NCBI RefSeq assembly: GCF_017068455.1
Contig: NZ_CP070608.1
Location: forward strand, 186,001 to 250,000
Direction: 5' to 3'
DNA: 64,000 nucleotides
Source: Fulvivirga lutea
GTDB lineage: Bacteria > Bacteroidota > Bacteroidia > Cytophagales > Cyclobacteriaceae
The first letter of the stretch is position 1, and each line of letters begins with the position of its first letter. Under the pieces are notes generated by a model. It was not told the origin of the DNA. It was given only the letters and a program-made list of their open reading frames with translations, and made no database searches. This document shows, in pieces, positions 1 to 8,143 of the stretch. The position numbers and the translations under genes were made by a program.

Positions 1-1069
1 ATGATGCTTCTCTGAAGCTGAAACCAAAACCTACTGTGAGCATACTATTTTTCTGAAGTGTATAGTCTGCATTAATCGTAACAATCGCGAGCTTTAATCT
101 AAACCCGGCAGTTAATCGTGGGCCGCTTTGGGAGAATTCCAAATTCACTGGATTAACTATTGTCTCAATTTCCTGATTAACGCCATCATCATACGTAATA
201 TCGTAATCACCACTAAGTTTTAGGGATGAATTTACAATGTTATAACCAAGCCCTCCATAAAATGAAATTACTGAAAACTTCTTTGAAATAATACCTTGAA
301 TTGTCCATGCATTTACGTCAAATGTAGACTTACCGTTGGTGGTAGATATTGATGCATCAGGAGAATTATTTGCAGTAGCACTTGCTAAATCATACTCTAA
401 TGACATATCAGTAAATCCGATTAAGGCAGATAAATCAAAGGGGATATTTTTTAACCCCGGAATATGCTGTTTCACATCGTGCATAATTCCAAAACCTAGA
501 AGCTTAAACTCACCATCATCACCTATATCAATCTTAGGTGTCCATCTGATTTTTAAATCTGTATTCTTATAAATACCTATACCCAATTGAGCCATTGGTA
601 CGGGGATTGCCTCCATTGGAAAATTCTCTTTTAATCCAATCCCTGGAGGAGCATCAAATGTGCCTGAAAAATTCTGACCATTCACATCAACATCGTAACG
701 ATACTGAGGCTCTCCATTTTCCGGACCAAATACAGTTGGAGATCTTGTAACATCAGGATCCGCATAATCGGCATTTATAAAATTAGGGGAATAGAAAAAA
801 TCATCGCTAGGAATAAAAACTGAATTAGCTGTTATTAATAATTCCATACCCAAAGGCTTATGGGTTTTTCCACTACTGTACCATCCTCCAGTCAAACCTG
901 TTGAGAATGAATTCATAAAAGGTTCAATATATCCTTCAGCCAAAGTATTTGCATCTTCCACGCCTGCTAAAAGTAGACCTTCAATATCATCCTGAGATTT
1001 AGCAAGAAATGAAATACACACAAATGTTAAAGTGAATATTGCGCTTTGTAAACCAACTTTAAACTTCAT
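1..1069 (-). CDS. Outer-membrane-type secreted protein, DUF6588-like (3' end outside window)
   Basis: The minus-strand frame opens with ATG at 1069 and stays open to base 1, so 356 residues are visible and the stop lies beyond the left edge. Residues 1-25 form a signal peptide ending near LAKSQ. The mature part is rich in alternating hydrophobic strands and Gly/Asn turns. It carries an early GLTGGWYSSGKTHKPLG stretch that I associate with the Bacteroidota DUF6588 family, and it ends in amphipathic strands typical of a small outer-membrane barrel. Cell location is inferred from the signal peptide and strand pattern. Its biochemical role is unknown. It is divergent from ahpC and has no visible operon partner. 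Confidence 0.75.
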   Translation of the reverse strand, partial: MKFKVGLQSAIFTLTFVCISFLAKSQDDIEGLLLAGVEDANTLAEGYIEPFMNSFSTGLTGGWYSSGKTHKPLGMELLITANSVFIPSDDFFYSPNFINADYADPDVTRSPTVFGPENGEPQYRYDVDVNGQNFSGTFDAPPGIGLKENFPMEAIPVPMAQLGIGIYKNTDLKIRWTPKIDIGDDGEFKLLGFGIMHDVKQHIPGLKNIPFDLSALIGFTDMSLEYDLASATANNSPDASISTTNGKSTFDVNAWTIQGIISKKFSVISFYGGLGYNIVNSSLKLSGDYDITYDDGVNQEIETIVNPVNLEFSQSGPRLTAGFRLKLAIVTINADYTLQKNSMLTVGFGFSFREAS

Positions 1070-1193
1070 ATCGATCTGATTTTCAATTATTAATGAGGAG
1101 TTAAATCTAAATATATAATTAAAAATTATTAGTACATAGATAATTATTATTCTATAAAGGTAACCCAGGCTGGCTTATGGGTAATTGCTTATT

Positions 1194-1228
1194 TACCTTT
1201 GCGGCTGATTATGGGAAAAGCCCATAAG
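1194..1228 (+). promoter_or_regulatory. ahpC promoter (-7 box) and leader stem-loop
   Basis: TACCTTTG at 1194-1201 fits the Bacteroidota -7 consensus TAnnTTTG, placing the transcript start near 1207. A stem TTATGGG (1209-1215)/CCCATAA (1221-1227) with a 5-base loop lies at the predicted 5' end. A second CTTATGGG at 1174-1181 could also pair with CCCATAAG. Confidence 0.6.
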
Positions 1229-1264
1229 TGAGTAAGAATTTTAACATAAAATAAATAACAAATT

Positions 1265-1894
1265 ATGTCATTAGTAGGAAAAAAAGCTCCTGTATTTAAT
1301 GCACCAGCCGTAATTAACGGTGAGGAAATTGTAGAATCTTTTTCACTAGAACAGTACATAGGAAAGAAAGAAGTAATGTTCTTCTTCTACCCTAAAGATT
1401 TCACTTTTGTATGCCCAACTGAAATTCTTGCTTTCCAAGAAAAACTTGGTGAGTTCGAAAAAAGAGGTGTGGCTGTAGTAGGTGTTTCTTGCGATACTGA
1501 AGAAACTCACCTTGCATGGTTAATGACTGCAAAAGAAAATGGTGGAATTGAAGGAGTAAAATATCCTTTAGTAGCAGATTCAACTAAAACTATTGCTTCT
1601 AACTTTGGCGTTTTGGCTGGAGATTGGAACTACAACGAAGAAGGTGAATTATCATTTGAAGGTGCTCCAGTAGCATTCAGAGGTACTTTCTTCATCGATA
1701 AAGATGGTGTTGTAAGACATGAAACTATCAATGACCTGCCATTAGGTAGAAATATTGATGAGATGATCAGAATTGTAGATGCTTGGCACCACGTACAAGA
1801 GCACGGTGAAGTTTGCCCTGCTAACTGGGAAGAAGGCAAAGATGCAATGCAAGCTACCAGAGATGGTGTAGCTAGCTACCTTGCTTCACACTAA
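1265..1894 (+). CDS. ahpC: Typical 2-Cys peroxiredoxin (alkyl hydroperoxide reductase C)
   Basis: The 209-residue protein reduces hydrogen peroxide and organic hydroperoxides in the cytoplasm. The peroxidatic cysteine is C50 in the FTFVCPTE motif and the resolving cysteine is C184 in EVCPANW, so both members of the redox pair are present. Length and order match the AhpC/Prx1 subfamily, with YPKDFTFVCP and the conserved Arg near residue 140 (AFRGTFFID). The gene stands alone: it has its own promoter at 1194 and a terminator directly after the stop. No AhpF is nearby, so the electron donor is probably a thioredoxin system elsewhere (inference). Confidence 0.96.
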   Translation: MSLVGKKAPVFNAPAVINGEEIVESFSLEQYIGKKEVMFFFYPKDFTFVCPTEILAFQEKLGEFEKRGVAVVGVSCDTEETHLAWLMTAKENGGIEGVKYPLVADSTKTIASNFGVLAGDWNYNEEGELSFEGAPVAFRGTFFIDKDGVVRHETINDLPLGRNIDEMIRIVDAWHHVQEHGEVCPANWEEGKDAMQATRDGVASYLASH

Positions 1895-1916
1895 TTAGTA
1901 TTGAAATTTCAATGAG

Positions 1917-1950
1917 AAACCCTGACGGTTACGTCAGGGTTTTTATTTTT
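1917..1950 (+). terminator. Rho-independent terminator after ahpC
   Basis: An 11-bp perfect stem (1917-1927 with 1932-1942, loop GTTA) is followed by a T-rich tract to 1950. The T tract also contains the -7 box of the next gene. Confidence 0.9.
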
Positions 1951-1951
1951 G
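1944..1951 (+). promoter_or_regulatory. -7 box of the waaA promoter
   Basis: TATTTTTG matches TAnnTTTG and lies only 3 bases before the ATG at 1955. It predicts a leaderless waaA transcript starting inside the previous terminator's T tract. Confidence 0.5.
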
Positions 1952-1954
1952 TGG

Positions 1955-3193
1955 ATGGCCTTATTTTTTTACAGAGCGTTTACCATATTCTACCGACTAG
2001 CTATTTGGCTCGCTTCACCATTTAACCAAAAGGCTAAAAAGGCCCTAAAAGGTCGCAGGGGCATATTCAAGCTCATTACAACTTCTCTGAAAAATAATAA
2101 GGCCAAAATTGCCTGGTTCCACTGTGCTTCACTTGGCGAATTTGAGCAAGGCAGGCCAATCATTGAGAGATTTAAAACAGAGTTTCCTGACTACAAAGTA
2201 CTACTGACTTTCTTCTCGCCTTCAGGCTACGAGGTAAGAAAAAATTATGATAAAGCTGATTTTGTGTATTATCTGCCGTGGGACTCTAAATCTAACGCAA
2301 AGAAATTTGTGAAGCTAGTTAATCCATCGGTAGCCATTTTTGTGAAATATGAATTCTGGCATTTCTATATCAAAGAATTACATTCACAATCTATTCCAAT
2401 CCTATCTGTCTCCTCCATATTCCGGCCGGATCAGATTTACTTTAAAGCTTACGGGAAGTTTTATTTGAAAATACTGAAAAGGATAAACTTCTTTTTTGTG
2501 CAGAATAGAGCTTCAAAGATTTTATTGGAAAAACACGGCATTGAAAATTCTAAGGTAGCGGGAGACACACGATTCGATCGGGTGGCAGAAATTGTAAATA
2601 ATAGAAAATTATTACCACAGGTTGAAAAGTTTAAAGGCCATTCGAGAGTAATGGTAATAGGAAGTTGCTGGCCGGAAGATCTTGATGTGCTCATGTCATT
2701 TATGAATGAAAGCGACATGAAGTTCATCATAGCGCCCCATGAAATAGAGGGCGAATGTCAAAAAATAGTACTCAATGAAGGAATGAGGAAAACTATCTTG
2801 TATTCAAACATTGAACAATTATCAGGCTATGAAGAAGTGCTTTTGATTGATAATATCGGTCTACTATCCAGTTTATATGGCTACGGTGACTATGCATATG
2901 TAGGCGGTGCATTTGGGGCAGGATTGCATAATATTTTAGAGGCTGCTACCTATGGTATTCCAATTTTCTTCGGGAATAAAAACTATCAAAAATTCAATGA
3001 AGCTATAGACTTAATTAATCTTGGAGGTGCAGTGGCCATTAAAGATGAAACCGAATTGCGACACCAATTCAGGGAATTTGAAAATGAAAAAGCGCTACAG
3101 ATAGCCGGGCAAGTAAACAGAGATTATGTAAAAGATAACACTGGCGCGACTGATAAAATAATCGATTACTGCAAAACCATTTTAAAACCATGA
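1955..3193 (+). CDS. waaA: 3-deoxy-D-manno-octulosonic acid (Kdo) transferase
   Basis: This GT30-family glycosyltransferase adds Kdo from CMP-Kdo to the lipid A precursor on the inner face of the inner membrane. The 412-residue protein has an N-terminal hydrophobic anchor (about 1-20). It then has HCASLGEFEQ at 56-65, where E62 corresponds to the catalytic base of the family, and a C-terminal nucleotide-sugar half with VIGSCWPED and the GGAFGAGLHNILEA motif. An in-frame TTG at 1949 exists, but the ATG at 1955 is preferred because it lies downstream of the -7 box. The stop overlaps the start of rsgA by 4 bases, indicating translational coupling. Confidence 0.93.
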   Translation: MALFFYRAFTIFYRLAIWLASPFNQKAKKALKGRRGIFKLITTSLKNNKAKIAWFHCASLGEFEQGRPIIERFKTEFPDYKVLLTFFSPSGYEVRKNYDKADFVYYLPWDSKSNAKKFVKLVNPSVAIFVKYEFWHFYIKELHSQSIPILSVSSIFRPDQIYFKAYGKFYLKILKRINFFFVQNRASKILLEKHGIENSKVAGDTRFDRVAEIVNNRKLLPQVEKFKGHSRVMVIGSCWPEDLDVLMSFMNESDMKFIIAPHEIEGECQKIVLNEGMRKTILYSNIEQLSGYEEVLLIDNIGLLSSLYGYGDYAYVGGAFGAGLHNILEAATYGIPIFFGNKNYQKFNEAIDLINLGGAVAIKDETELRHQFREFENEKALQIAGQVNRDYVKDNTGATDKIIDYCKTILKP

Positions 3194-4110
3194 TCGGCCT
3201 AGTATTAAGATCTACCGGTTCATGGTATGAGGTGAAAGCAGATGATGGAAACACGTATCAGTGTAGAACACGAGGAAAATTGAGATTATCGGGCGTAAAA
3301 ACAACCAATCCAATAGCCGTTGGTGATATTGTTGAGTTTGACAGAGAGGATAATGAAAACACAGGGTTAATTCATAAAATCCAGCCAAGGGAGAACTACA
3401 TTATCCGAAAATCGATTAAAAACAAAAATCACGGTCATATAATTGCCTCAAACCTTGACCAGGTACTGCTTGTGGCTACGCTTACTTATCCCAAAACATC
3501 ACTTGGTTTTATCGATCGGTTTTTAGTCTCTGCTGAAGCCTTTAGAATTCCTCAGATTATTGTGTTCAATAAATCTGATCTTTTGAATGAAAAAGATCAA
3601 AAAAAGCTAGCCGAAATAATTGAAACTTATGAACATATAGGAGTGACTTGCCTTACCTGCTCAGCTCAAAATAATGAAGGTATAGAGCCGATCAAAGAGA
3701 TACTGAAGGGCAAAAAAACGCTTATTTCAGGGCATTCCGGAGTTGGCAAATCCACATTAATTAACAGCATTGACCCTAATTTAAATTTGAAGACCTCTGA
3801 AGTTTCGGACTTTGCTGAAAAAGGGGTGCACACAACCACTTTTGCTGAAATGTTTCAGTTAGATGATGACACCTTTATTATTGACACTCCTGGCATTAAA
3901 GAACTTGGATTAATAGACATTGAAGAAGAAGAACTCTCCGATTATTTCCCTGAAATGCGAGAGCTGTCAGGAGATTGCAAGTTTCACAACTGCAAACATT
4001 TACACGAGCCCGGCTGTGCCATTCAGATGGCTGTTGATGAAGGTGAGATTGCTGAAAGCAGGTACAAAAGTTATCTGAGCATGCTAGAGGATAGCGACAA
4101 TAGACGTTAA
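3190..4110 (+). CDS. rsgA: Ribosome small-subunit maturation GTPase RsgA
   Basis: RsgA is a circularly permuted GTPase that tests 30S subunit maturation. The 306-residue protein shows an N-terminal OB-fold, then the permuted motif order: NKSDL (G4, about 127), GHSGVGKST (G1, 181-189) and DTPGI (G3, about 232). A zinc knuckle near 263-280 (C-x4-C-x-H plus a later Cys) completes the family pattern. It overlaps waaA by 4 bases and ends tail-to-tail with the glycosyltransferase gene, sharing four bases (4107-4110). Confidence 0.96.
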   Translation: MIGLVLRSTGSWYEVKADDGNTYQCRTRGKLRLSGVKTTNPIAVGDIVEFDREDNENTGLIHKIQPRENYIIRKSIKNKNHGHIIASNLDQVLLVATLTYPKTSLGFIDRFLVSAEAFRIPQIIVFNKSDLLNEKDQKKLAEIIETYEHIGVTCLTCSAQNNEGIEPIKEILKGKKTLISGHSGVGKSTLINSIDPNLNLKTSEVSDFAEKGVHTTTFAEMFQLDDDTFIIDTPGIKELGLIDIEEEELSDYFPEMRELSGDCKFHNCKHLHEPGCAIQMAVDEGEIAESRYKSYLSMLEDSDNRR

Positions 4111-4964
4111 ACGGACATTCGGAGCCTGACATATTTAAAAAATAACTTCCAATTGAAGTATTTAATACATTGTTTCATCTCCAGAAAGATGCGCCTTTTC
4201 AATGCTTTATCTTCCTCTTTAGTTTGATTGAGCCCTTTTATCTTTTCACAAATTCTATATGTCGACTCCATCTGAGGGCTATTTCTTCGGTACTGAAGAT
4301 TTGACATTGAATATTTGAGCAATCTCCTTTTAACAAGCGGCTCATCCGTATAACAATACTTGAATTTCCGTGAGGAGCGTACCCAAAAATCAAAATCCTC
4401 ATAAAGTAAACTTTCATCATACCCATCCAGGTAATCAAACACTTGCCTTTTTGACATCATGGTGGGTGGACAGATGAAGTAGCGTTTGATCAGCTCAACA
4501 TATAAATCACCTTTGGGTGGTGGATTAATGACTTTACCTGAAGATGCTATGGGATAATGATGATGCAGTTCATTTCCTTCTGAATCAATATTAATAGCAT
4601 TGGTGAAATTTACACCGTATGAATCATCAAGCACTTCGAACTCTGCAAGGCCTTTTAATACCCTATCCTTGGCCAGCACATCATCAGTTGCTAAATCGAT
4701 GAGAAACTCCCCGGAAGCCTCTTTTAATCCAAGGTTAAAGGCTTTAGTGCTTCCTAAGTTTCTATCTGTAAAAATTACTTTGAGCTGATTGAACCGTTCT
4801 TTTAATTGTTGAATCTTTTCGCGACTACCATCTGTACTGTAATCATCCACCACAATCACTTCAATATTTTTATACGACTGATGCAATGCTGAGAGAACAG
4901 ACTCCTCCAGATAATCCTGATGATTGTAGCATAAACAAATAATGGAAACTTTAGGCTTATCCAT
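4107..4964 (-). CDS. Family 2 glycosyltransferase
   Basis: The 285-residue protein has a GT-A fold. It opens with VSIICLCYNHQDYLEESVLSAL and the nucleotide-binding VVDDYSTDGS, and carries a DxD-like metal site at IDLATDDVL (about 93-101). It has no transmembrane segments, so it probably acts at the cytoplasmic face of the membrane on surface polysaccharide or lipid-linked sugars (inference). It follows the FemAB-like gene by 6 bases in the same direction, suggesting a small cell-surface operon. Donor and acceptor sugars cannot be read from sequence. Confidence 0.88.
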   Translation of the reverse strand: MDKPKVSIICLCYNHQDYLEESVLSALHQSYKNIEVIVVDDYSTDGSREKIQQLKERFNQLKVIFTDRNLGSTKAFNLGLKEASGEFLIDLATDDVLAKDRVLKGLAEFEVLDDSYGVNFTNAINIDSEGNELHHHYPIASSGKVINPPPKGDLYVELIKRYFICPPTMMSKRQVFDYLDGYDESLLYEDFDFWVRSSRKFKYCYTDEPLVKRRLLKYSMSNLQYRRNSPQMESTYRICEKIKGLNQTKEEDKALKRRIFLEMKQCIKYFNWKLFFKYVRLRMSV

Positions 4965-4970
4965 GCTAAG

Positions 4971-5879
4971 TCACCTTTTTAAAGTAAGTTTCAAACCTGT
5001 TTCCGCTCCTATATATTTTTTGAAATTGAGCAAGTTAAGATCGGTGTCATCACCCATTGAAGATGTGCCAAGGTCGAGATGCTTCATTCCTTTTTTCTGA
5101 CAGAAGGCATATATTTCTCCATGTAACAACACAGCCGGACTTAACCGATCGTATTCCTTTATATGACCACCATAAAATACATACAGTGCCTTTTCTGAGA
5201 GCTGTATTGTTATAGCCGAGGCCACCAGTTTTTCTTTATCAAAGACCCCAAACAAGTGGAAATGATCTGATAAATTATCGGCTACATTTTTCAGTTGACT
5301 TTCACTCATAGAAAGCCCCCAGTCACGTTCGGCCCTACATGCCATTAGATGTTGATATACACCATGAAAGTCTTCAAAATCTAATTTTTTAGACGTTAAG
5401 CCTTCCCTTATCGATTTCTTGAGTTTCTTTCTTTCACTTTTATGTATGATCTCCTCAAATTGCTGATCTGTTACTGAAATAGTGGCATTTACCTGAGATC
5501 GCACAACATCAAAACCGCATTCAAGGAGTGATTGCCTGGAAATAGTAAATTTCTGAGGATTTAAATTTTCAGGCGCCAGAATAACTTCTATTGGTTCAAC
5601 CACTGCACTACTAACCTTACCTATAAAGTGACTCAGTGAATCCAATGTTAATTGCTCTGAAAAATCAAAACCGCCAAAAGTGGCCTTATATGGACTTTTA
5701 GCTACTCCTTCATTAACATGCAAATGCCATGAAGCTAAAACTGCCTTTCGCTTTTCATCCAAAAGATAAAAGCTTCTCCAGTTTGATTGAGCCTGAGTTA
5801 AGCGGTGTGTTTGTGTATTGAACAAATACTCTTGAAAGGTAAATTTGTAGCCCTCAGGCACATATTCCTGAACCTCCAC
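4971..5879 (-). CDS. FemAB/GNAT-like acyltransferase
   Basis: The 302-residue protein has the tandem GNAT layout of FemAB/BioF2-type acetyltransferases. The N-terminal half is poorly conserved. The C-terminal half contains VASAITIQLSEKALYVFYGG, the conserved LLHGEIYAFCQKKG helix and LDLGTSSMG, ending in LNFKKYIGAE. Family members transfer acyl or aminoacyl groups to cell-wall or polysaccharide precursors. The adjacent glycosyltransferase supports a surface-polymer role, but the substrate is unknown. It sits 6 bases upstream of the glycosyltransferase and 4 bases downstream of the Mpo1-like gene. Confidence 0.75.
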   Translation of the reverse strand: MEVQEYVPEGYKFTFQEYLFNTQTHRLTQAQSNWRSFYLLDEKRKAVLASWHLHVNEGVAKSPYKATFGGFDFSEQLTLDSLSHFIGKVSSAVVEPIEVILAPENLNPQKFTISRQSLLECGFDVVRSQVNATISVTDQQFEEIIHKSERKKLKKSIREGLTSKKLDFEDFHGVYQHLMACRAERDWGLSMSESQLKNVADNLSDHFHLFGVFDKEKLVASAITIQLSEKALYVFYGGHIKEYDRLSPAVLLHGEIYAFCQKKGMKHLDLGTSSMGDDTDLNLLNFKKYIGAETGLKLTLKR

Positions 5880-5883
5880 GTTA

Positions 5884-6360
5884 TCAATATCGAATACCTA
5901 TTTTCTTGAAAATGAAGTGCATCAACCAAGCCGGCCCGATCATTAAAAACTGCACATCTTTAAAGAAAGAAGGTTTCTTTCCTTCTACTTTATGCCCGTA
6001 AAACTGACCGATCCAAGCCACAACAAAGATTCCGACTGACAGCGCCCATAGGGGGGCAATACTTACCTGAGAAAGCGCATTGGCTGCAACTAAACAAAGG
6101 AAAGAAAATGCAGCCATACCAATAGCAAGCGGCCAAGATAGGGCGATATAATAAGCCAGCACCAATACGAGAACAATTGTTGCCCAATTGGCATACGGAC
6201 TGGCTGCCACATTACTCTGTAAAAATCCGCTTGGGATTGACCAAATAAGGCCGACAATACTAAAGAAAATAGAAGGAACGCAAATCCAATGGATTAGCTT
6301 GTTTGTTTCATTCTGATGACTTTCACCGTATTCCGAAAGCAACTCATCAATTCGTCTCAT
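5884..6360 (-). CDS. Mpo1-like (DUF962) membrane protein
   Basis: The 158-residue polytopic protein has four hydrophobic segments. It shows the family hallmarks NKLIHWICVP near residue 22, WIGQFYGHKVEGKKPSFF near residue 120 and GPAWLMHF at the end. Yeast Mpo1 is an iron-dependent dioxygenase that shortens 2-hydroxy fatty acids by alpha-oxidation, using conserved histidines that are also present here. The enzymatic role in bacteria is inferred. It heads the minus-strand run with the FemAB-like and glycosyltransferase genes. Confidence 0.85.
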   Translation of the reverse strand: MRRIDELLSEYGESHQNETNKLIHWICVPSIFFSIVGLIWSIPSGFLQSNVAASPYANWATIVLVLVLAYYIALSWPLAIGMAAFSFLCLVAANALSQVSIAPLWALSVGIFVVAWIGQFYGHKVEGKKPSFFKDVQFLMIGPAWLMHFIFKKIGIRY

Positions 6361-6381
6361 GCTATTTTAGTTATAATCAAA

Positions 6382-6891
6382 TTAGTTCACCTTAGTTTTC
6401 ACCTTATCCCATGATTTAACTTGCCAATGTACCTTACCCGTTGTCAGGTGATTACCATCAGTATCATGGATTTTGATTTCGCAGACCACTACCGTAGAAT
6501 CAGCACTTTCGAGTGGTTTGTACACTTTTGTCTCAAGCCATGCATCATTAATTTCGAATGTACCAATACCATCCATCTTGCCTTGGTAATGGTACTCCAT
6601 TTCCAATGTTTTAAGGATTATTCTATACTTTTTAGGATCCAGCCTCGAGATCATTAAAAACCCCGTAGAAAACTCAGAAAGAGTAGCTAATGCACATGCA
6701 TGCAATCCCTTGATGTGATTGAAATTTAAATATTTATAAGGAAGCTTCGTACGAATTTTTGTGTCCGATATTTCCACAACTTTAAATCCATGTGGCTTAT
6801 TAAACGGAATCATTCGAGTGAGCCCGAAGTTCAGTAGCCATAAATAGAAGGATGAGGTTTTAGCTTTCTGAACAATCTTGGTAGTATTCAT
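6382..6891 (-). CDS. DUF4442 hot-dog-fold protein (thioesterase-like)
   Basis: The 169-residue protein has the hot-dog pattern of the DUF4442/PaaI superfamily. A central helix (FNHIKGLHACALATLSEFSTGFLM) is followed by long strands containing DAWLETKVYKPL and GKVHWQVKSW. Family proteins act on acyl-CoA or acyl-ACP thioesters, but no substrate can be assigned. It lies 21 bases upstream of the Mpo1-like gene in the same direction, which hints at a shared lipid context. It is divergent from the FAD oxidoreductase across a short region holding an inverted repeat. Confidence 0.78.
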   Translation of the reverse strand: MNTTKIVQKAKTSSFYLWLLNFGLTRMIPFNKPHGFKVVEISDTKIRTKLPYKYLNFNHIKGLHACALATLSEFSTGFLMISRLDPKKYRIILKTLEMEYHYQGKMDGIGTFEINDAWLETKVYKPLESADSTVVVCEIKIHDTDGNHLTTGKVHWQVKSWDKVKTKVN

Positions 6892-6945
6892 AGGTTGAGT
6901 TTTAAGAGTGAAAAGATAGTGAATACTGCCGAATTTTGAATGAAT

Positions 6946-6965
6946 ATTGGCAAATCATTGCCAAT
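6946..6965. repeat. Inverted repeat between divergent genes
   Basis: ATTGGCAA (6946-6953) and TTGCCAAT (6958-6965) form a perfect 8-bp stem with a 4-base loop, 8 bases before the ATG of the FAD oxidoreductase. It could be an operator or an mRNA hairpin. Confidence 0.5.
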
Positions 6966-6973
6966 TTAGCCGA

Positions 6974-8098
6974 ATGATTAGTTATTGGGAAAAGGAATCA
7001 TTTATTGAGTACGATGCCGTAATAATAGGGAGCGGAATTGTTGGTTTATCAACGGCTATTTCTTTGAAGGAAAAATCGCCAAACCTATCTATCCTGGTTT
7101 TGGAAAGAGGGTTGCTCCCAACAGGTGCCAGTACAAAAAATGCTGGGTTTGCCTGTTTCGGCAGTCTTACCGAGCTAATCAACGACCTTAATACTATTGG
7201 AGAATCAGGAACTTTAGAATTAGTGAATGAACGCTGGGAAGGGTTGAAGAAGCTTCGGTCACGCATAGGTGATGAGAATTTTGATTACTACAACAATGGC
7301 GGCTATGAACTTATCAGGGAAAAGGAAATGAAGTACCTTGATAAAATTGAAGAGGTAAATGAACTGCTTTCATTACTTTTCGATAAACCTGTTTTTCAAT
7401 TATCAGAAAGCAAAATCAAGGAATTTGGTTTCAATGAAAGTGATATAAAATCAATGATTTTTAACCAGTATGAAGGTCAAATTCATACAGGAAAAATGAT
7501 GAGCCAGCTGATTAAAATAGCTCAAAAGTTAGGTGTCTCTATTTGGACAGGTGCTGAAGTACAGAACATTATTGATTCTGGCGATCAGGTTGAAATCGAT
7601 GTGAAGAATAATACCAATAATCTAACTCTAAAAGCAGGCAAAGTGGCCGTGTGCACTAATGCTTTTACCAATAAACTCATCAACAACCTGGATATTGCAC
7701 CCGGAAGAGGTATTGTATTGGTAACAAAACCAATTAAAGACCTACCCTTCCAGGGGGTTTTTCATATTGATGAGGGTTATTACTATTTCCGTAACGAAGG
7801 CAAGCGAGTAATTTTTGGTGGAGGCAGAAATATGGATTTTAAAAGCGAGACAACCACCAGCCTTGAAATCAACCAGCAAATTGAACAGGAACTTAGAAGA
7901 CAGCTCAAAGAAATTATTTTACCAAACCATCATTTTGAAGTGGAGCATACCTGGGCTGGCATTATGGCCTTTGGCGAGAACAAGGTGCCAATCTTTAAAG
8001 AGTACACAAAAAACATTCATTTGGGAGTACGTTTAGGTGGAATGGGCGTAGCCATTGGCAGTCAGATGGGTGAAAAACTAGCTCAAAAGATGCTTTAA
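6974..8098 (+). CDS. FAD-dependent oxidoreductase (DAO family)
   Basis: The 374-residue protein resembles D-amino-acid oxidase/glycine oxidase-type flavoenzymes. A dinucleotide-binding GSGIVGLSTA motif lies near residue 19, followed by LERGLLPTGASTKNAGFACFGS, which binds the FAD pyrophosphate, and GGRNMDF and RLGGMGVAIGSQMGEKLA in the C-terminal half. It probably oxidises an amine or amino acid, but the substrate is not readable. A longer reading from TTG 6947 would run through the inverted repeat, so ATG 6974 is preferred. No cytochrome or dehydrogenase partner is adjacent. Confidence 0.85.
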   Translation: MISYWEKESFIEYDAVIIGSGIVGLSTAISLKEKSPNLSILVLERGLLPTGASTKNAGFACFGSLTELINDLNTIGESGTLELVNERWEGLKKLRSRIGDENFDYYNNGGYELIREKEMKYLDKIEEVNELLSLLFDKPVFQLSESKIKEFGFNESDIKSMIFNQYEGQIHTGKMMSQLIKIAQKLGVSIWTGAEVQNIIDSGDQVEIDVKNNTNNLTLKAGKVAVCTNAFTNKLINNLDIAPGRGIVLVTKPIKDLPFQGVFHIDEGYYYFRNEGKRVIFGGGRNMDFKSETTTSLEINQQIEQELRRQLKEIILPNHHFEVEHTWAGIMAFGENKVPIFKEYTKNIHLGVRLGGMGVAIGSQMGEKLAQKML

Positions 8099-8143
8099 AA
8101 GACCTGTATTTCATATCTTCGGAGCTTTAACAGAAACGTGTTG

